DNA of 64,000 bases from Apiotrichum sp. Y4204 (taxonomy: Eukaryota; Basidiomycota; Tremellomycetes; Trichosporonales; Trichosporonaceae), in contig JAMYHL010000065.1 in NCBI GenBank assembly GCA_025531455.1, positions 62,001 to 126,000 of the forward strand, written 5' to 3'. The notes beneath the pieces were generated by a model. That model was not told where the DNA came from and did not search any database. It saw only the letters and a list, made by a program, of their open reading frames with translations. The position numbers and the translations under genes were made by a program. This document shows positions 39,801 through 51,479 of this stretch, in pieces. Each line of letters begins with the position of its first letter. Position 1 is the stretch's first letter.

Positions 39801-40214
39801 GTCGTTGTCGCCGCTCCATTCGGCCCACACGGCTGCCCGCTCCGCCGCCGTCCCCTGCGATGCGATCAGCGCCGCCGTGCCCGGATACTCGGCCGCCGTC
39901 GCCAGCAGCGACGCCATGCTCGAGACCTCCGAGTACATGCTCGCGAGGTAAGACTGGCTGCGTTTCGGCTTGTCCTCGGCGGAATGGGAGGAGGCGGAGG
40001 AAGACGAGGTGGTGGGAGTGATGGGGAGGGGCGGGGTGGTGATCACCGGGGCCGGGGCGGCAGCAGCGTCGGCGGAAGTCGTATCCTCATCTTTCTCGTC
40101 CTTCAGGTTGCCCGTCTCCTGCGAGCCCGCATCCGCGCGCCCGCTAGTCGTACTGTGCGCACCCGCTGGTGTATCGCTATCAGCTGCAATGTTCTTCTTT
40201 TGCGGATCAGACAT
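36856..40214 (-). CDS. APP1: App1-type phosphatidate phosphatase with large Lys/Glu-rich insertion
   Basis: App1 is an actin-patch-associated Mg2+-dependent phosphatidate phosphatase (DUF2183, HAD-like). The first exon encodes a Ser/Ala/Pro-rich N-terminus and DEVWLIPRWALL; a small intron near 39570-39605 joins it to FADLPTLAP. The catalytic motif is rebuilt across two tiny introns (38293-38324, 32 nt; 38206-38239, 34 nt): RIISDVDDTVKRSDILGG and REVFRNVF, with DxDxT intact. GVPGMEQLF and SPIELLPALLSFLHSHAFP follow. A 361-nt intron (37627-37987) holding a TIR element comes next, then LKYYGPRALLAAL and FPRSRFLLFGDSGEEDLEVY. Between the N-domain and the catalytic site is a very long KEKK-rich, acidic insert with a duplicated module (LAKLGIKGKATRTDKD). 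The C-terminal half has a (GEGK)n run and a poly-Ser stretch. Stop TAG at 36856-36858. Confidence 0.9.
37651..37976 (-). mobile_element. MITE-like TIR element, copy 3 (326 bp), inside an APP1 intron
   Basis: Plus-strand left end CTGCAGTCCCCGAAAG then CCTTTACGCG. The right end from the other strand is GGTAGTCACCGAAAG then TCTTTACGCG, about 22 bp of terminal inverted repeat with few mismatches. Both sides are flanked by TTA (37648-37650 and 37977-37979), a likely target duplication containing TA. It is inverted relative to copies 1 and 2 and about 100 bp longer. Removing it and one TTA leaves an intron of 32 nt, the normal size in this gene. That supports a recent insertion. Confidence 0.8.
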
Positions 40215-41264
40215 GATCTGTGGGAATGAGCGAGTGTGCAGTCTCAAATGTTGCCGGATCAGTTTGCTGTTGCAACAGACCGGCAATGCCGTCATTGGGT
40301 CATGGTCGGCAAGGTCGGTTCAGTGAGTCACCGGCTCCCGCAATCCTGGATCCCGGGAGTATGTATGATACCAGCATACCAGCACACGACAACAACAGCA
40401 CGCACACAACATCACAGGAGTAAAGTATGGCCGGACCAGTGCACTGCCAGACGACGTTCAGATGCGAATCAAAATAACATTACTTCTACTGTATACGAAG
40501 CATCCGCCTGTGGGTATGCTGGTCGGTTTGATCCTAACTTCACCAGCGATTCTTCTGGGTCCAAAGGAGAAGGGCAGCAAGGTGCTGCAAGCAAAATACA
40601 TTTGGTTTGGAGCCTGAGACGAGACCACCCTTAACAGCGACCCGGGAAACAAGTGAGGGCAAACAGATTGGAAACTTGACCCTGTTCGACCACACAAAAG
40701 CCTGCATTTCGGTTTGTTGTTCCTGGCCATACTGAGATCTCTATTTTTTCTGTGATTAGTCTTTCTAGTTGCAAGTTGCAAGCCTTGTTTGGTTACTCTA
40801 TCGAAGAAGCTGTGACAGCACTTGAGTTGACAGGCCATGGCGCAATTCGAGAATCAGAAGGCTACAGTGCCCTGAAAGCCGGTCGGAGAAGCCTAGCGGC
40901 CCACGAGTTTTGACTTCACTGACTCTTGAGGGCCTGTCATGGGAATCAGTAACAGAGACCCATCGTTAGGAGAGTCAGTTGCCTGTTGTTAAGTGACCAT
41001 TGCAGTATACACATATGACTGCATTTGCTCCAACATGGTATCACCATCATCGTATCATCATCGTCCCCGCCATCACCATCGTGGCCATCGCCCTGACTTC
41101 TCGTTGTCTCGTTGCTTCGTGTTCGTCGTCTGGTTATCATTTGCCAACGCTCGATGTTGCCGAGTTCAAGTCACTTTCAGTCAGCACCTTCAGACTGACA
41201 TATCACCTAAGACCCATCCGAATCCACTCATGGACCACACTTCAACTCACGCTTGCAATCCCAA
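40215..41264. other. Intergenic, APP1 promoter side, no gene seen
   Basis: 1,050 bp between the APP1 start and the VOC gene stop, both minus strand. CAC/AAC-rich leader-like sequence near 40380-40420; CATCATCG/ACCATC-rich stretch near 41040-41090. No coding-like frame or motif was found. Confidence 0.35.
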
Positions 41265-41681
41265 TCAAGCCGGGAGGTGGCACACGGCCTCGATATTGTG
41301 TCCATCGGGGTCGAGCACAAACGCGCCATAGTAGTTGGGGTGGTAGTGGGGGCGCTCGCCGGGGGGACCATTACACTTGGCGCCGGCCTTGAGCGCCGCG
41401 GCATGGAAGGCATCGACCTGCGCGCGGTCGGGGCACGTAAACGCGACGTGGACGGGGGTAGGCTTCTCGGCGACCTTGGCCTCGGGACACTGCGTGATCC
41501 AGAATGTGGGAGCGTCGCGGGAACGGCCCCATCCCGAGACAGGCGGCATCGACTTGGCCTGGGGGCACTGCTCGTTGGGAAACTCCATCTGCATCTCGGC
41601 GCCGAGAGGGGCGAGCGCGGCAGCGTAGAAGGTCTTGCTGCGCTGATAGTCGGTGATCACAATGCCGACGTGGTCGATCAT
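41265..41681 (-). CDS. VOC (glyoxalase/dioxygenase superfamily) protein
   Basis: 138 aa in one frame, start at 41679-41681 and TGA at 41265-41267. The N-terminal beta-strand MIDHVGIVITDYQRSKTFYA contains the first metal-ligand His of VOC proteins (DHV). HVAFTCPDRAQVDAFHAAAL carries the second-module His, and GAFVLDPDGHNIEAVCH ends the fold with the conserved DPDGHNIE motif and ligand Glu. Substrate not predictable; members include lactoylglutathione-lyase-like and resistance proteins. No intron. Confidence 0.9.
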   Translation of the reverse strand: MIDHVGIVITDYQRSKTFYAAALAPLGAEMQMEFPNEQCPQAKSMPPVSGWGRSRDAPTFWITQCPEAKVAEKPTPVHVAFTCPDRAQVDAFHAAALKAGAKCNGPPGERPHYHPNYYGAFVLDPDGHNIEAVCHLPA

Positions 41682-42829
41682 GTTGGGAGAGTGATGAGAG
41701 GTAGGGAGAAAGTGAGAGATGTGACCCGTGAGCGGGAAAGAGCACGCGAGGAAGGATGAAGATGATGATGGAGATGGAGAGTCCCGTCTTGCTGTCTTTA
41801 TATCTTGGCTGGCGCAGATGGGATGCATGGGATGTTTGACCCACGCTGCAACGTGCGTACAGCACGGTGGGTGACTCGAGCTGAGTGTGTTCTGTGTCGA
41901 GCTGAGTGGACGTGACTGGGGCGGAATGTTGACGTCAGGTGATCGGCGGAAGCTGTCCGGACCGAGGCCGAGGGTCAGGGCGCAGGGAACTACAGGATGG
42001 ATCTGCAGGAGCATGATCCGCTGGGGCAGGGAGCGATTGCGTGGTGATCGCTTCCGAGCATTCCAAAGCCCAAAGGAATGTTCTGCATGTTCTCGGTACT
42101 TCGGTCCCCTTGTTGTCAAAGCTGCGAAACGCGAGAGTATCTCCTACGAGAGCATTTCGACGGCAAGATTGACAGAAGACGAGTTCGAAACTGTTGCAGT
42201 GGACGAGGATACAGCTACAGCTCAGCTGTAGGATTGTAGATCCGAGCCAGCAGCGCTAGGACCATGCCTTCCAGAATTCTAGACCGATCCCCGAGCTGTG
42301 CAACGTCCAACGCCCTCTCCACTCGGTACCGATAATATCGATATAAATATGCAGGATCGCCAGGAGGTAGCTCCCAGATCCCAGAATCCCAGGACAACGA
42401 GGAGCGACGAACGCCAATGGCCAACCGGCGGCAAGTAGCTAGCCGTGAGACACGGTCCAGTCATCAATCGTCAATACGCGTCAATGGTGTGTTTGGACGC
42501 CCCATTCCCCTCATCTGGAAAACGTACATTCTGTATTCTGTCCCCTGGTAGCTCGAGGCTCGGGCTCGGGGTCGGGCTCGGATCTTGAATCTGGTATCGC
42601 GCTCGTTCTATCTGGGCCGCTCGCCACATTGTGCTATGCCACAATACAACAACGAGAGCAAGAGAATGATCTATTCATGCAATCCTGGGAGCTACATTTA
42701 TCAAATGCGTACAGATGACATGGAATATATGGGATGGGATAAGATGAAATGGCAGTAGGAGTCGAGTGCAAATGGCGAAGAGTCGGAGAGGCGGGGTATG
42801 GAGTACGGAGTAGAGATCTGGAGAAGTGC
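41682..42829. other. Intergenic, no gene seen
   Basis: 1,148 bp. The part next to 41681 is the VOC promoter, with a purine-rich leader GAAGATGATGATGGAGATGG. Around 42310-42350 there is an A/T-rich patch with ATCGATAT. A CGGGCTCGGGGTCGGGCTCG repeat lies near 42560. No coding sequence supported. Confidence 0.35.
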
Positions 42830-44881
42830 TTAGACGGCAGTGGAATGCGATCCACCATCAGAGACACCGCGGACGTGGCCGGTCCCGTTGCCCGCATCGT
42901 GGCCATTGTGGGGCATGTCGTACGCGCCGGTATGCGCGCCCTTGCCCTGCTGCGCCTTCTCCTGAGCCTTGGCGGCCTCGCGCTGCTCCTTCTCCGCCTC
43001 GAGCTTTGCAGCGACCTTGTCGCGCGCCTCGCGGTCGCTGTCGCGCATGAACATGCCGGTACGAATGGCGGGGATCTTGGTGAGGTACAGCGCGTCGATC
43101 CTGGAGGAAACGTCAGTACGGAAGACCTGTGAGTGGGAGAATGCATCTACTCACTCCTCGATGGAAAGGCCCTTTGTCTCGGGGATGAAGAACAATGCGA
43201 AGAGGAAGCTGGGGGGTGAGCCGTGTTCTTCTTCTGTTTCCGCTGCTGCGGTACTCACTTGAGGGCAAGACATCCAGCCCAGACAAAGCAGATGCCGGTA
43301 CCGATGCGCTGCTGGATCTGCGGGGCGGCAAACGCAATGATCATGGCGAACAGCCAGTTGGCGGCTGTGCCGAGGGTGACGCACAAAGCGGACAGGCGGA
43401 TCGGGAAACTCTCGCCACACACGACCCACGCAACGGGACCCCACGACGCGGCGAATCCTGCAATAAAGATACAGCTAAAGGCGATGAGCGCGTTGCCTGC
43501 TGGCTTCTGGTCCGGGAGGGCCTTGGAGACTGAGCCGGTGATGATCTGGCCGATGAACATTGTGAGCGCTCCGATAATCAGCACGGGGCGACGGCCAAAG
43601 TGGTCCACCGCGTACATGCCCGGGAAGGACATGAAGACGTTGACCGACGAGATGATGATCTGGAAGACGTCTAAAAGGAGTGTTAGGGATTGTTCGTGCT
43701 TGTCAACCTCCAGACTTACAGGCATCGTTGAGACCGGCAGTCTTGGCAAACTGGGGTCCGTACGAGAAGAAGAAGTTGACACCGGTAATCTGCTGTCCGA
43801 TCTGGACGCACACGCCGACCATGACACGGTAGAGGATGCGGTTCTTGGTGGAGAAGATCTCCCTGTACGACGCCTGGCCCTGCTTCTTGGCGTCGGCAGC
43901 CTTGTCCGCAATCTCCTCCATTTCCTCGTCGAGCGCCGGGTCGTCGACCTTGGTCGACCGCAGGCTTGCCAGCGCCTTGCGGCACTGCTCCCACTTGCCC
44001 TTCTTGGCCAGGAAGGCCGGCGACTCGGGCATAAACAGGAAGCCGAGGAGGAGACCGACGTCGAACGCCATCGGCAGGCCCGTGACCACCTCCCAACTCT
44101 TGTTACCCTCGTAGTAGTGCATGCCCCACGAGCACATGCTCACTCCCCAGATACCGAGAGTCACGCAGAGCTGGAACGAGCCGGTCACGATGCCGCGGAA
44201 GCGCGGCGGCGCAGCCTCAGCCTGGAAGACGGGCACCAGGCCCGACGTCGCGCCAATGCCGAGGCCGATGAGTACACGGGCGACATAGACCTGCTGATAA
44301 ACTTTTCCGGAGCACTAGAATCAGTACTGGACCCAACCCGTATTCTCGCTTTCACTCGTATTTTCTGCTTCGCTTCTACTCACTTCGATAGCGGCGCCAA
44401 TCATGTGGATGAAGATGAAGAGCATACACGTAACACGCAGACCAATCTGCCATCAGCACTGATCCAACACTCGTCCCTCACCCGATCAGCAATGTTGCCC
44501 GAGAAGACGGCGCCGAACATTGCGCCTAGACACAGCAGACCCGTGATCGCACTCTGGCGCACCGTGCTGAGCGCACAGCCATCGGGACCGCATTGGCCGA
44601 AGCGGCGCGAATATTGTTCCATGTTGAACTACTGGTCAGCATACCGATAACTGGAAATGGAATGGTGGTGGCGACGCCACCGAACAATCTACGGTACGAT
44701 CGACCACAGATACACAGAACAGTGTCTTATCGATAACAGAATATCGCATCCACTCATTCTACCACTGTCCGCCAACACTCACCAGACCACCACCAGACGA
44801 GTTGCCCCATCCGAAAATGACACCCGCCAGACTCTGGAAGAGACATAGCGTGAGCGCCTTCTTGCTGCTGCGCGGCGCCAT
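42830..44881 (-). CDS. MFS sugar (hexose) transporter
   Basis: Twelve-TM major facilitator of the sugar porter family. The start at 44879-44881 gives MAPRSSKKALTLCLFQSLAG and VIFGWGNSSGG; several small introns follow. Family motifs are visible: GAMFGAVFSGNIADR, YVARVLIGLGIGATSGLVPV, EAAPPRFRGI and the central-loop PESPAFLAKKGKW. The sugar-binding QQITGVNFFFSYGP, DHFGRRPVLIIG, GESFPIRLSALC and PETKGLSIEE come next. The PESPR motif has Ala instead of Arg. The cytosolic C-tail is long, Ala/Glu/Lys-rich and then His/Gly-rich. Uptake of glucose or related hexoses at the plasma membrane is expected; exact sugar unknown. The 5' flank of almost 2 kb is unusually long. Confidence 0.92.
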
Positions 44882-46853
44882 CGTGGATAATGTGGATACA
44901 GTCGTGGCTAGCTGGCTAGGTGAGGTGGCAATTGAAGCTGGGGAGATGAAGCTGGGGCTGTAGGTGAAGTGATGGGAACGTCTCGGGGGGTAGATGTTTG
45001 CTCCACTGCATCTTTTATTCCATCGGTCACAGGTCTCCGTTCACATTCACCCAGATCACTCAGCACAGCGGGTCTCCGTGGTCGCCAGGTCCTGCGCCGT
45101 AAACTTGCACCAACGAGGCCTGGAAGGGAAAACTGATTAATGCAGACATCAAGCTCTGCCAGCTGACAGCTGACAGCTCTCCCAGGTCCCAGCTCTCCAG
45201 ACTGCCAAAGTGGAAGGTTCAACTTTTTCGGAGCTACGTCATAATGGGGTGGATGCCTCTCCCCGTCAGCCGGCCGGTGGCCGTCTCGCACCACCGCACT
45301 CACGATGCCACATGCACGTCACTGCGGGCAGAGCTGCAAGCTGCAGGCACGGCCAGCGCGCTTGCTCGCTCCGCCGCCGTCGGGGCACGGACTCCGGCCG
45401 TCCGCCCGCGCCGATGATGTATGCCGTGCCCTATGCCGTGCCCCTGACGTGGGACTTATCGAGTTGCGCGAGGTGCCCGAGCAGGGCGGATGACCTTGTA
45501 AAATGACATGCACCACCGTTGCCGCAACACGTGTACACAGCTTGCCCCTTAGGCCCTAGGCATGCTTCTGGTCAAAGGTCCCAGACTGCGCGATAACCGC
45601 ATAGCTCGCAGAACCAAAGCGATTGAAGCGAGCACATGTCCAGGCGTGTGTTCGATTGCTTGCCCGCGTGCCCGCATGTCCGCATGTCCGAACGCGTGGG
45701 TAGAGTGATCGACGGCGAGCAGCATGAGCATATTAGCAGTTAACAGGGTGCATGCGAGACGCCGCACGCGGGTGCGCGGCCGATCGCGACGCCGGCGGCC
45801 GCTTCAGCGCTGTCGCCGGCGCCGGGATCCCTCGTGCTCGCCATGCTATGCAGCACGCAGTCCATGCGCGTGTCGATTGATCGTGAACCCACCCCGCCAG
45901 TGACGGCCAAGAAGCCTGGTGGAGCTGGACCCACTGTGGGTCGCAGGAACGTGGAGATGGTGAGACATGGCCGCCGACTCGGCGATGACAGTTGATCCTT
46001 ATGAATTTGATTAATGACACGCTCGCCGCGCGTGGAGATGATGTGGCAGAAATGCATAATGCAGGAGATCAGGAGATGATGTGGCCATTCCATAAACACT
46101 CTGCATCTCTCCCAGTGGTCGTTGTCATCGCCGCCAAGCGCCAAGTGCTGGCCCTCGCCAAGTGCTGGCCAAGCAGCCAAGGCGCAAACAGCTACAAGGT
46201 GCAAGCAGCCAAGCAGATAGCAGCGGGCAGCCAAGGCAGCCAGCAGCCACTTACCCGCTGGCCAAGGCAGTTTTCGCGCCATCTATCCAGTGTGGGCCAG
46301 TCCCGGATGGAGTGTTTCCCGATCCCCTGCGCAGGTACCGGAGGCTGTGATGCGCTCTGTTTGATGCGTGTTTGGGCTGTTCACAACGGTGCAATGCGCT
46401 GCATGCGTTGTTTTATGCTGTTTTGCACGTGCACCGGTGTGCGTCGCGACTCGACAACCTCACACAGCAGGGGAAATTGTGCCACTGATGGCTGGGGCCG
46501 GATCTGGCAACTCCGACACCTCGGTCTTGGCACCTCCAGCCTTCACTTCCATACTAAATGGATTCGTCACTGTGCTGTGATTTGCATACGTGCATGATGG
46601 TTCGCTACGGGACTACGCTCTACAGATGATACAATGATGTGGGTGGGTATGATGAGTGTCCGTGTGGGTGCAGTGGCAATGTGGCAATGCGACGAGTGTC
46701 CGTACACTGAGGGACAGGAAAAAAAAAAAAGTCGGCTCGGTTAGCTATTAGCACTGACGGCGCGGAGCCGTTGGCAGAAAATGGTGTAGCGTCCGTGATG
46801 GATTGCTTTGGGGGGATGCTGTCAAACATGTTTTGCTTCACTCTGCGATGTGC
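44882..46853. other. Long intergenic region upstream of the hexose transporter
   Basis: 1.97 kb without a supported gene. From about 46130 to 46260 the sequence is a degenerate repeat of GCCAAG/GCAGCCAAG words. CCCGCATGTCCGCATGTCCG lies near 45670. A run of twelve A is at 46719-46730. Open frames here lack motifs and coding-like codon use. Large upstream regions of transporters are often regulatory, but no specific site is identified. Confidence 0.35.
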
Positions 46854-48078
46854 TTAGAGGAAGATGAGGGCACCGCCCGCAACAGCGCCGAGGAGGGCGA
46901 CCATGCTGTACTGAATGGAGACAGCCGAGCTCTTGGGGGCGGCGGCCTGGTTGTCCGGGGTCTGGGGCTCGCTCTTGCCGCTCTCCTTGCTGGCACCAGT
47001 CTGCTCGGGGAGCGGGGTCATCGAGTTCTTGTTGCTAGTGTCCGGCTTGCCAGAGGCAGTGGCGTCAGGCTTGGCCGAGCCCGTCTTGCTCGCGTCGGAG
47101 GATGAGGCGGTCGACATAACCGGCGGCGCGCTGGCGCCCTCGGCAAAGAGACTCGGCTTGGCAGTGACCTCGAGGTTGCGCGGGTCAATGCCGTTACCGA
47201 TGGTCTGGTATGTCTTGCAGTTGGACGTCTTGGGGAAGAAGGCGGGTGCCGAGGGGGTGACAGTGTTGCCGATGGTGTGGACGCCACCGCCCCAAGTGCC
47301 CGTGAAGCGCTGGCGGAAGGTCGAGTACGAGCCGTCGGGCTGCGGGTAGAGACCCGGGGGCGGGGCAATGTCGCCGTCGCACGAGGTAAAGTCCTTGGTG
47401 TCGGCGTCGTGGGGGATGGCCATGACAAAGTTGCAGCCCATGACGTCGAGCTCGTGCTCACACATCAGCGCGGTGTTGACCTTGCCGTTCGCGGTACAGA
47501 TACGAAGACAGAACTGGCGGACCGAGATGAACGACATCCACTCCTCGTAGAACACGTCCTTGCCGTCGACGGCGTTGGTGGTCACGTTGCCACCCACGGG
47601 GTTACCTTCGCCAGTTGGGCCGTGGGGGTCGAGCTCACCGCCGTCGTCGCCCGCGGGGATGTTGAGCTTGGTGCCGTCCCACCAGCCCGAGACCTGGATG
47701 TACTCTGGTGTCTTGATGAACTGGGCAGACTTGATGGTGCCGTCGGGAATGAGACTGGCGGTTAGTAGACGCCACATACACCTTTATCACCATCACTTAC
47801 CGGGCATTGTTCCTTGGCTTGGTGCACCATGCGACGACAATGGGCTCGGTGTTGCCGATGGTCGAGTCGGGTCCGGGCTCGGGGGGCGCGTACATGCAAA
47901 AGTCGTCGATCGAGTTGGCGGTAATGAGGCGCGCCATCGACGTCTGGTTGACCTTGGAGCCGACAGCCATGAACTCGGGCTTGTCGGGGTTGGTGGGACC
48001 GTTAGGACCCGAGGCAACGACACCGGCCTGGGCAGCGACCTGCGTCGCGAGCAGCGGAGCGAGGAGGAAGGGAATCAT
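46854..48078 (-). CDS. GPI-anchored surface glycoprotein of the macrophage-activating glycoprotein family
   Basis: 392 aa from two exons joined by an intron of about 48 nt near 47755-47800. A signal peptide (MIPFLLAPLLATQVAAQ) is followed by the conserved ectodomain: ARLITANSIDDFCMYAPPEP, STIGNTEPIVVAWC, RLIPDGTIKSAQFIKTPEY. KLNIPAGDDGGELDPHG, FCLRICTANGK, CEHELDVMGCNFVMA and a C-terminal FRQRFTGTWGGG complete it. A Ser/Thr/Pro-rich stalk then leads to a hydrophobic C-terminus (VALLGAVAGGALIFL) typical of GPI attachment. The family is widespread in fungi and was named from a Cryptococcus protein; its molecular role is unknown. Confidence 0.88.
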
Positions 48079-51000
48079 GGTGGCAAGTTGGAGAGGCTAG
48101 AAGAGGGGGTTGGGGGGAATGAGTGTCGCCATGGACAGGTGGATACTTATACTATGCGGAATGAGTGCAGCAGGAGTGCAGCGGTGCATGGTGCGATCGC
48201 CCGCACTGCCCCGCGAGCTCTTCTTCTGTTGCAAGGCATGGAGCGAGCAGACGGACGCGGAAAGTGGCCGCGAGGGAGAGCAAGAGAGCGAGAGAGCGAG
48301 AGAGCAAGAGCGGCAACGCAAGTGCAACGCAACGGGCAAAAACAACAACAATAGTGATGATCCACTGCAAAGCCATCAGTGGCGCCACCCGCTCTTGCTC
48401 TGCTCTGCTCTGCTCGTACAGGAGTCCATGTATGCCAGGGGCGCGAGAGCGGCAGGGAGGCGCGCGGCAGGCAGAGGCCAAGCATGCAAGCCAAGCCTTG
48501 ACAAGCTTGAGCCTCTGGGCGCATCTGCCTCTGCTGCTCATCTTTTGGAGCTCTGGAGCTGTGCGTCGAGTGTCCGACGATGGTATGATGCGGGGTGGGT
48601 TAGTCGCTCTGGCTGTTGTTGTTGGAATTGCGGCGGTGGCCCCCGAGTACCCCGAGTGCACCGCTTGTCGGGCGAACCACTGGGCAGTTGCCCTGAGTCA
48701 CAATACCACCACTGAAAGCTGGAAGGATGCCGAGCAGGCCGAGCAGCGAGCGACAGCTTGGCATGCATGCTTGGAAGGAGAGTATGCAGCGTCTGCCAAT
48801 GCCGTCACCATTCGAAGCCCCTTCGGTGGACCGCTTTGTCGGGCATAGCGCAGAATGTCTTGCTGCTATTCCTGGGTTCCGGCAGAGCCAGTAGGGAAAA
48901 CGGCCACAACGGCCACAACCCCTCGTACAGCTCGTACGGCATCTGGCATCTCCTCGTTGCCGTTGTAGCCCCTGCACACCGCGGCAAGCCCTGCATCGCC
49001 CGCCCCCGTCTCCTCCCCGAGTGTGCGATTCCCATCATTGACAGTCAAGGGGGATGGTGTACAGCCTTTTCCCGACTTTGATACATGACATGGCACACGG
49101 CACGCCTCGGCGGGCAGCCATCACAACGTTTATGCAAGTGGCCAAGCCGGCCGAGCCTTGTCCCCTGTCTGGCAGCGGCATCCGCGTCGGAACAACAGCA
49201 ACTCAATTGGCTCCCAGAGTCAATTGGGTTGAGGCACATCCTGATACCAGCGAATGGGCCGGCACTCCGAAATGGCTGGGGACTTGGAACAGCGACTCGA
49301 GCGCGGCGCAGCGCCTGAGAAGCTGAGACCGAGTGAGCGGATGGTTTGCGCCGGCGCTGGCGTCTTCCCATGCACAGTTCATGCGCGACGACTGGCGCCT
49401 GGCGGGCTGCGCGAGCTGGCGCGCAGCGCGCGGCGCGCCTGTCTTGCATGCATTCATTCATAGTGGAAAATAACCGCTGAACCAGCCGTTTCGCAGCTGG
49501 CGGCGGCGGTGGCAGTGCGCTCACACGCACGCGCCAGCCATTACGGGCGTCGCCATTCACCCCGCCACCACGGCCACCACATGTCCAAGTGTCCAACGTC
49601 ATCATGCCATCAGCGCGTGCGAGCGTGTAGGTGTCAGTTTAATTGATTGATATCGGCTACGAGGCGCACGAGGCGACGTGGGCGTGCGTGCATGTAGTGG
49701 TAGCAGTGGACGCAGCGAGGAACGCCCACCCACACACTCTCTCTCCTGCACCAGTACTGTTGGATGAATTGTATTGTGGCCGCTTTGCTGCGACGCGTTT
49801 CGGCTCTAGTCCGCTACCCATTTGCAGATTGCAGCTATACAATTAGCCCCCCTCGGAGGACGACTCCATCCTCGCATCGCCTGTGCCCAGAATAACCTGG
49901 AGACACAGTAATCATTGCCGCACCACTTCCGCACGCATTCCGACCTAGTCTCCTGGACCTGGTTGCCGAGCGGACCGGCGCAGGCAACCACAACCTTCAC
50001 GGATCAGTTTCGGAGACGTTAGGTACGTTGCAATGGTGCACCCGAGGTCCGAGGCCCCTGCCAACCCACCAGGAGCGGCAGTGAGGCCGGGACATTGTCA
50101 CCATGAAGCTTTGAGAGTCTCCGCACTCGAGGCTCGGGCGAAGAATGTATCGGAATGACATTGCCCGCCACTTCCGCTTTGCATCCGAAAGGCACGATCT
50201 GGTCCGAAGATGAGTGGCCTTGGGCGCCTTGGGTTCCCGATGATAATCTATGCAACCGGCGATCAGTGAGAATGAATCAAAGCGCTGCAGAACCATGTCA
50301 CAAGATGGCAGAGTCTTGTTCTCCAATTCTCCACTCCTGCAGCCGGATATGCCGGTCTGCGCGCCGCTTTGGTGGCGCGCCATCCGAGATATAAATCGTG
50401 AGGGGGACCGGGCGCGAAGCGAGCTCGTCGGGGCAGTGCATAACTATCGTGCAAATTGTGGCGTTCGCGATGATATCTGGGCTGAAGAGCCTTGGGGTCT
50501 CGGGGTCTCGCGGCTGGTAGGTTCGTGCTTTGAGTGGCCGAGTGTTAAGTGATCAAGACACCCGACGACGTGACGACATTTGTGCATTGACATGGGATTT
50601 ATGAGATGGCGCGCAGTGCAGATTGGTCACGACTCGGGAATCTGATTGCAAGATTTCAACGTACAGCGTACAGCGTACAGCGTCCATGTATGCATCCAGT
50701 ATCCAATGAAGGGATTCATGCTACACTCTAGAAACAGTCGTCACATGGTTTGCTTCATGCATCATGAGTGCCGAGACACATGAGGACGTGAGATGGTGGC
50801 GAGGATGAGGGCGACGAGGGCGACGAGGGCGACGAAAGAAGAATGGCCAGTCATCCAGCACCCGGCACCCCCCAAGTTGATCACGTGACGATTGCCCAGC
50901 TCGCCACTGGGTTACAGTCACTGTGGGGGTGGCGCAGGTCCGAGCGTCACGAAAACAAAGCAAAAGCCCGCCGCCACAGCCCACCGCGTGAAGGGACTGT

Positions 51001-51479
51001 CACACCGGGCCGCGTTTGCCCTTTGGGGAATGTATGTTATTTCTGCTGCTTGCGACCTGTCACCTTCAAAACTCACTACACTCGCTGCCAGTGCATGTCG
51101 ACGACGGGGGATATGGTGGTGAGAAGCGACGAAACGGTAACCTCGGAGGTGTGCGAGGTGGTCTGATGGTTATTGCTCACTTCAGCGTCCACCTTCCTCG
51201 CCCCCTCGCGGTTGACTGTAGTTGACTAGATTGTTGTCATTCCCCTCGGTCTACCGTCCACTTGATCCTTTTCCTTCTCTCTCTCTCTCTTCCCTCGCGT
51301 TTCAGCCAAAAGGAAAAATTATTTTGGACCTTTGGGACAGATTGTGTCAAGCATCCCCTTCGAGCATCGAGCACATCCGAGCATCACCCTTTTCTTTTTC
51401 TTTCTCTTTCTGTCTCTCTTTCTCAGTCCTTGTCACTCTCACTCACTCACTCTCATTTCTCCACACTCACCCTCAACAC
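48079..51479. other. 3.4-kb intergenic region with no supported gene
   Basis: Divergent interval between the surface glycoprotein (minus) and the gene at 51480 (plus). Seen: a GAGAGAGC-type purine microsatellite (48280-48310), GTACAGC three times in tandem (50661-50681), GACGAGGGC repeats near 50810-50835, and a long CT-rich tract (51275-51475) next to the 51480 start. No open frame shows a domain, signal peptide plus coding bias, or splice pattern I would defend. A non-coding RNA or very long promoter is possible but not visible. Confidence 0.4.

Noticed and set aside
41265..41681. Horizontal transfer of the VOC gene because it lacks introns
   Set aside because: Short intronless VOC genes are common in fungi, and nothing else in composition or context sets it apart.
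45740..46282. Minus-strand frame of 180 codons beginning MARKLPWPAGKWLL
   Set aside because: Lies on a GCCAAG/GCAGCC repeat; poor codon use, no domain, no splice context.
46719..46730. A12 run as a retroposon poly-A tail
   Set aside because: No upstream element-like sequence and no target duplication seen.
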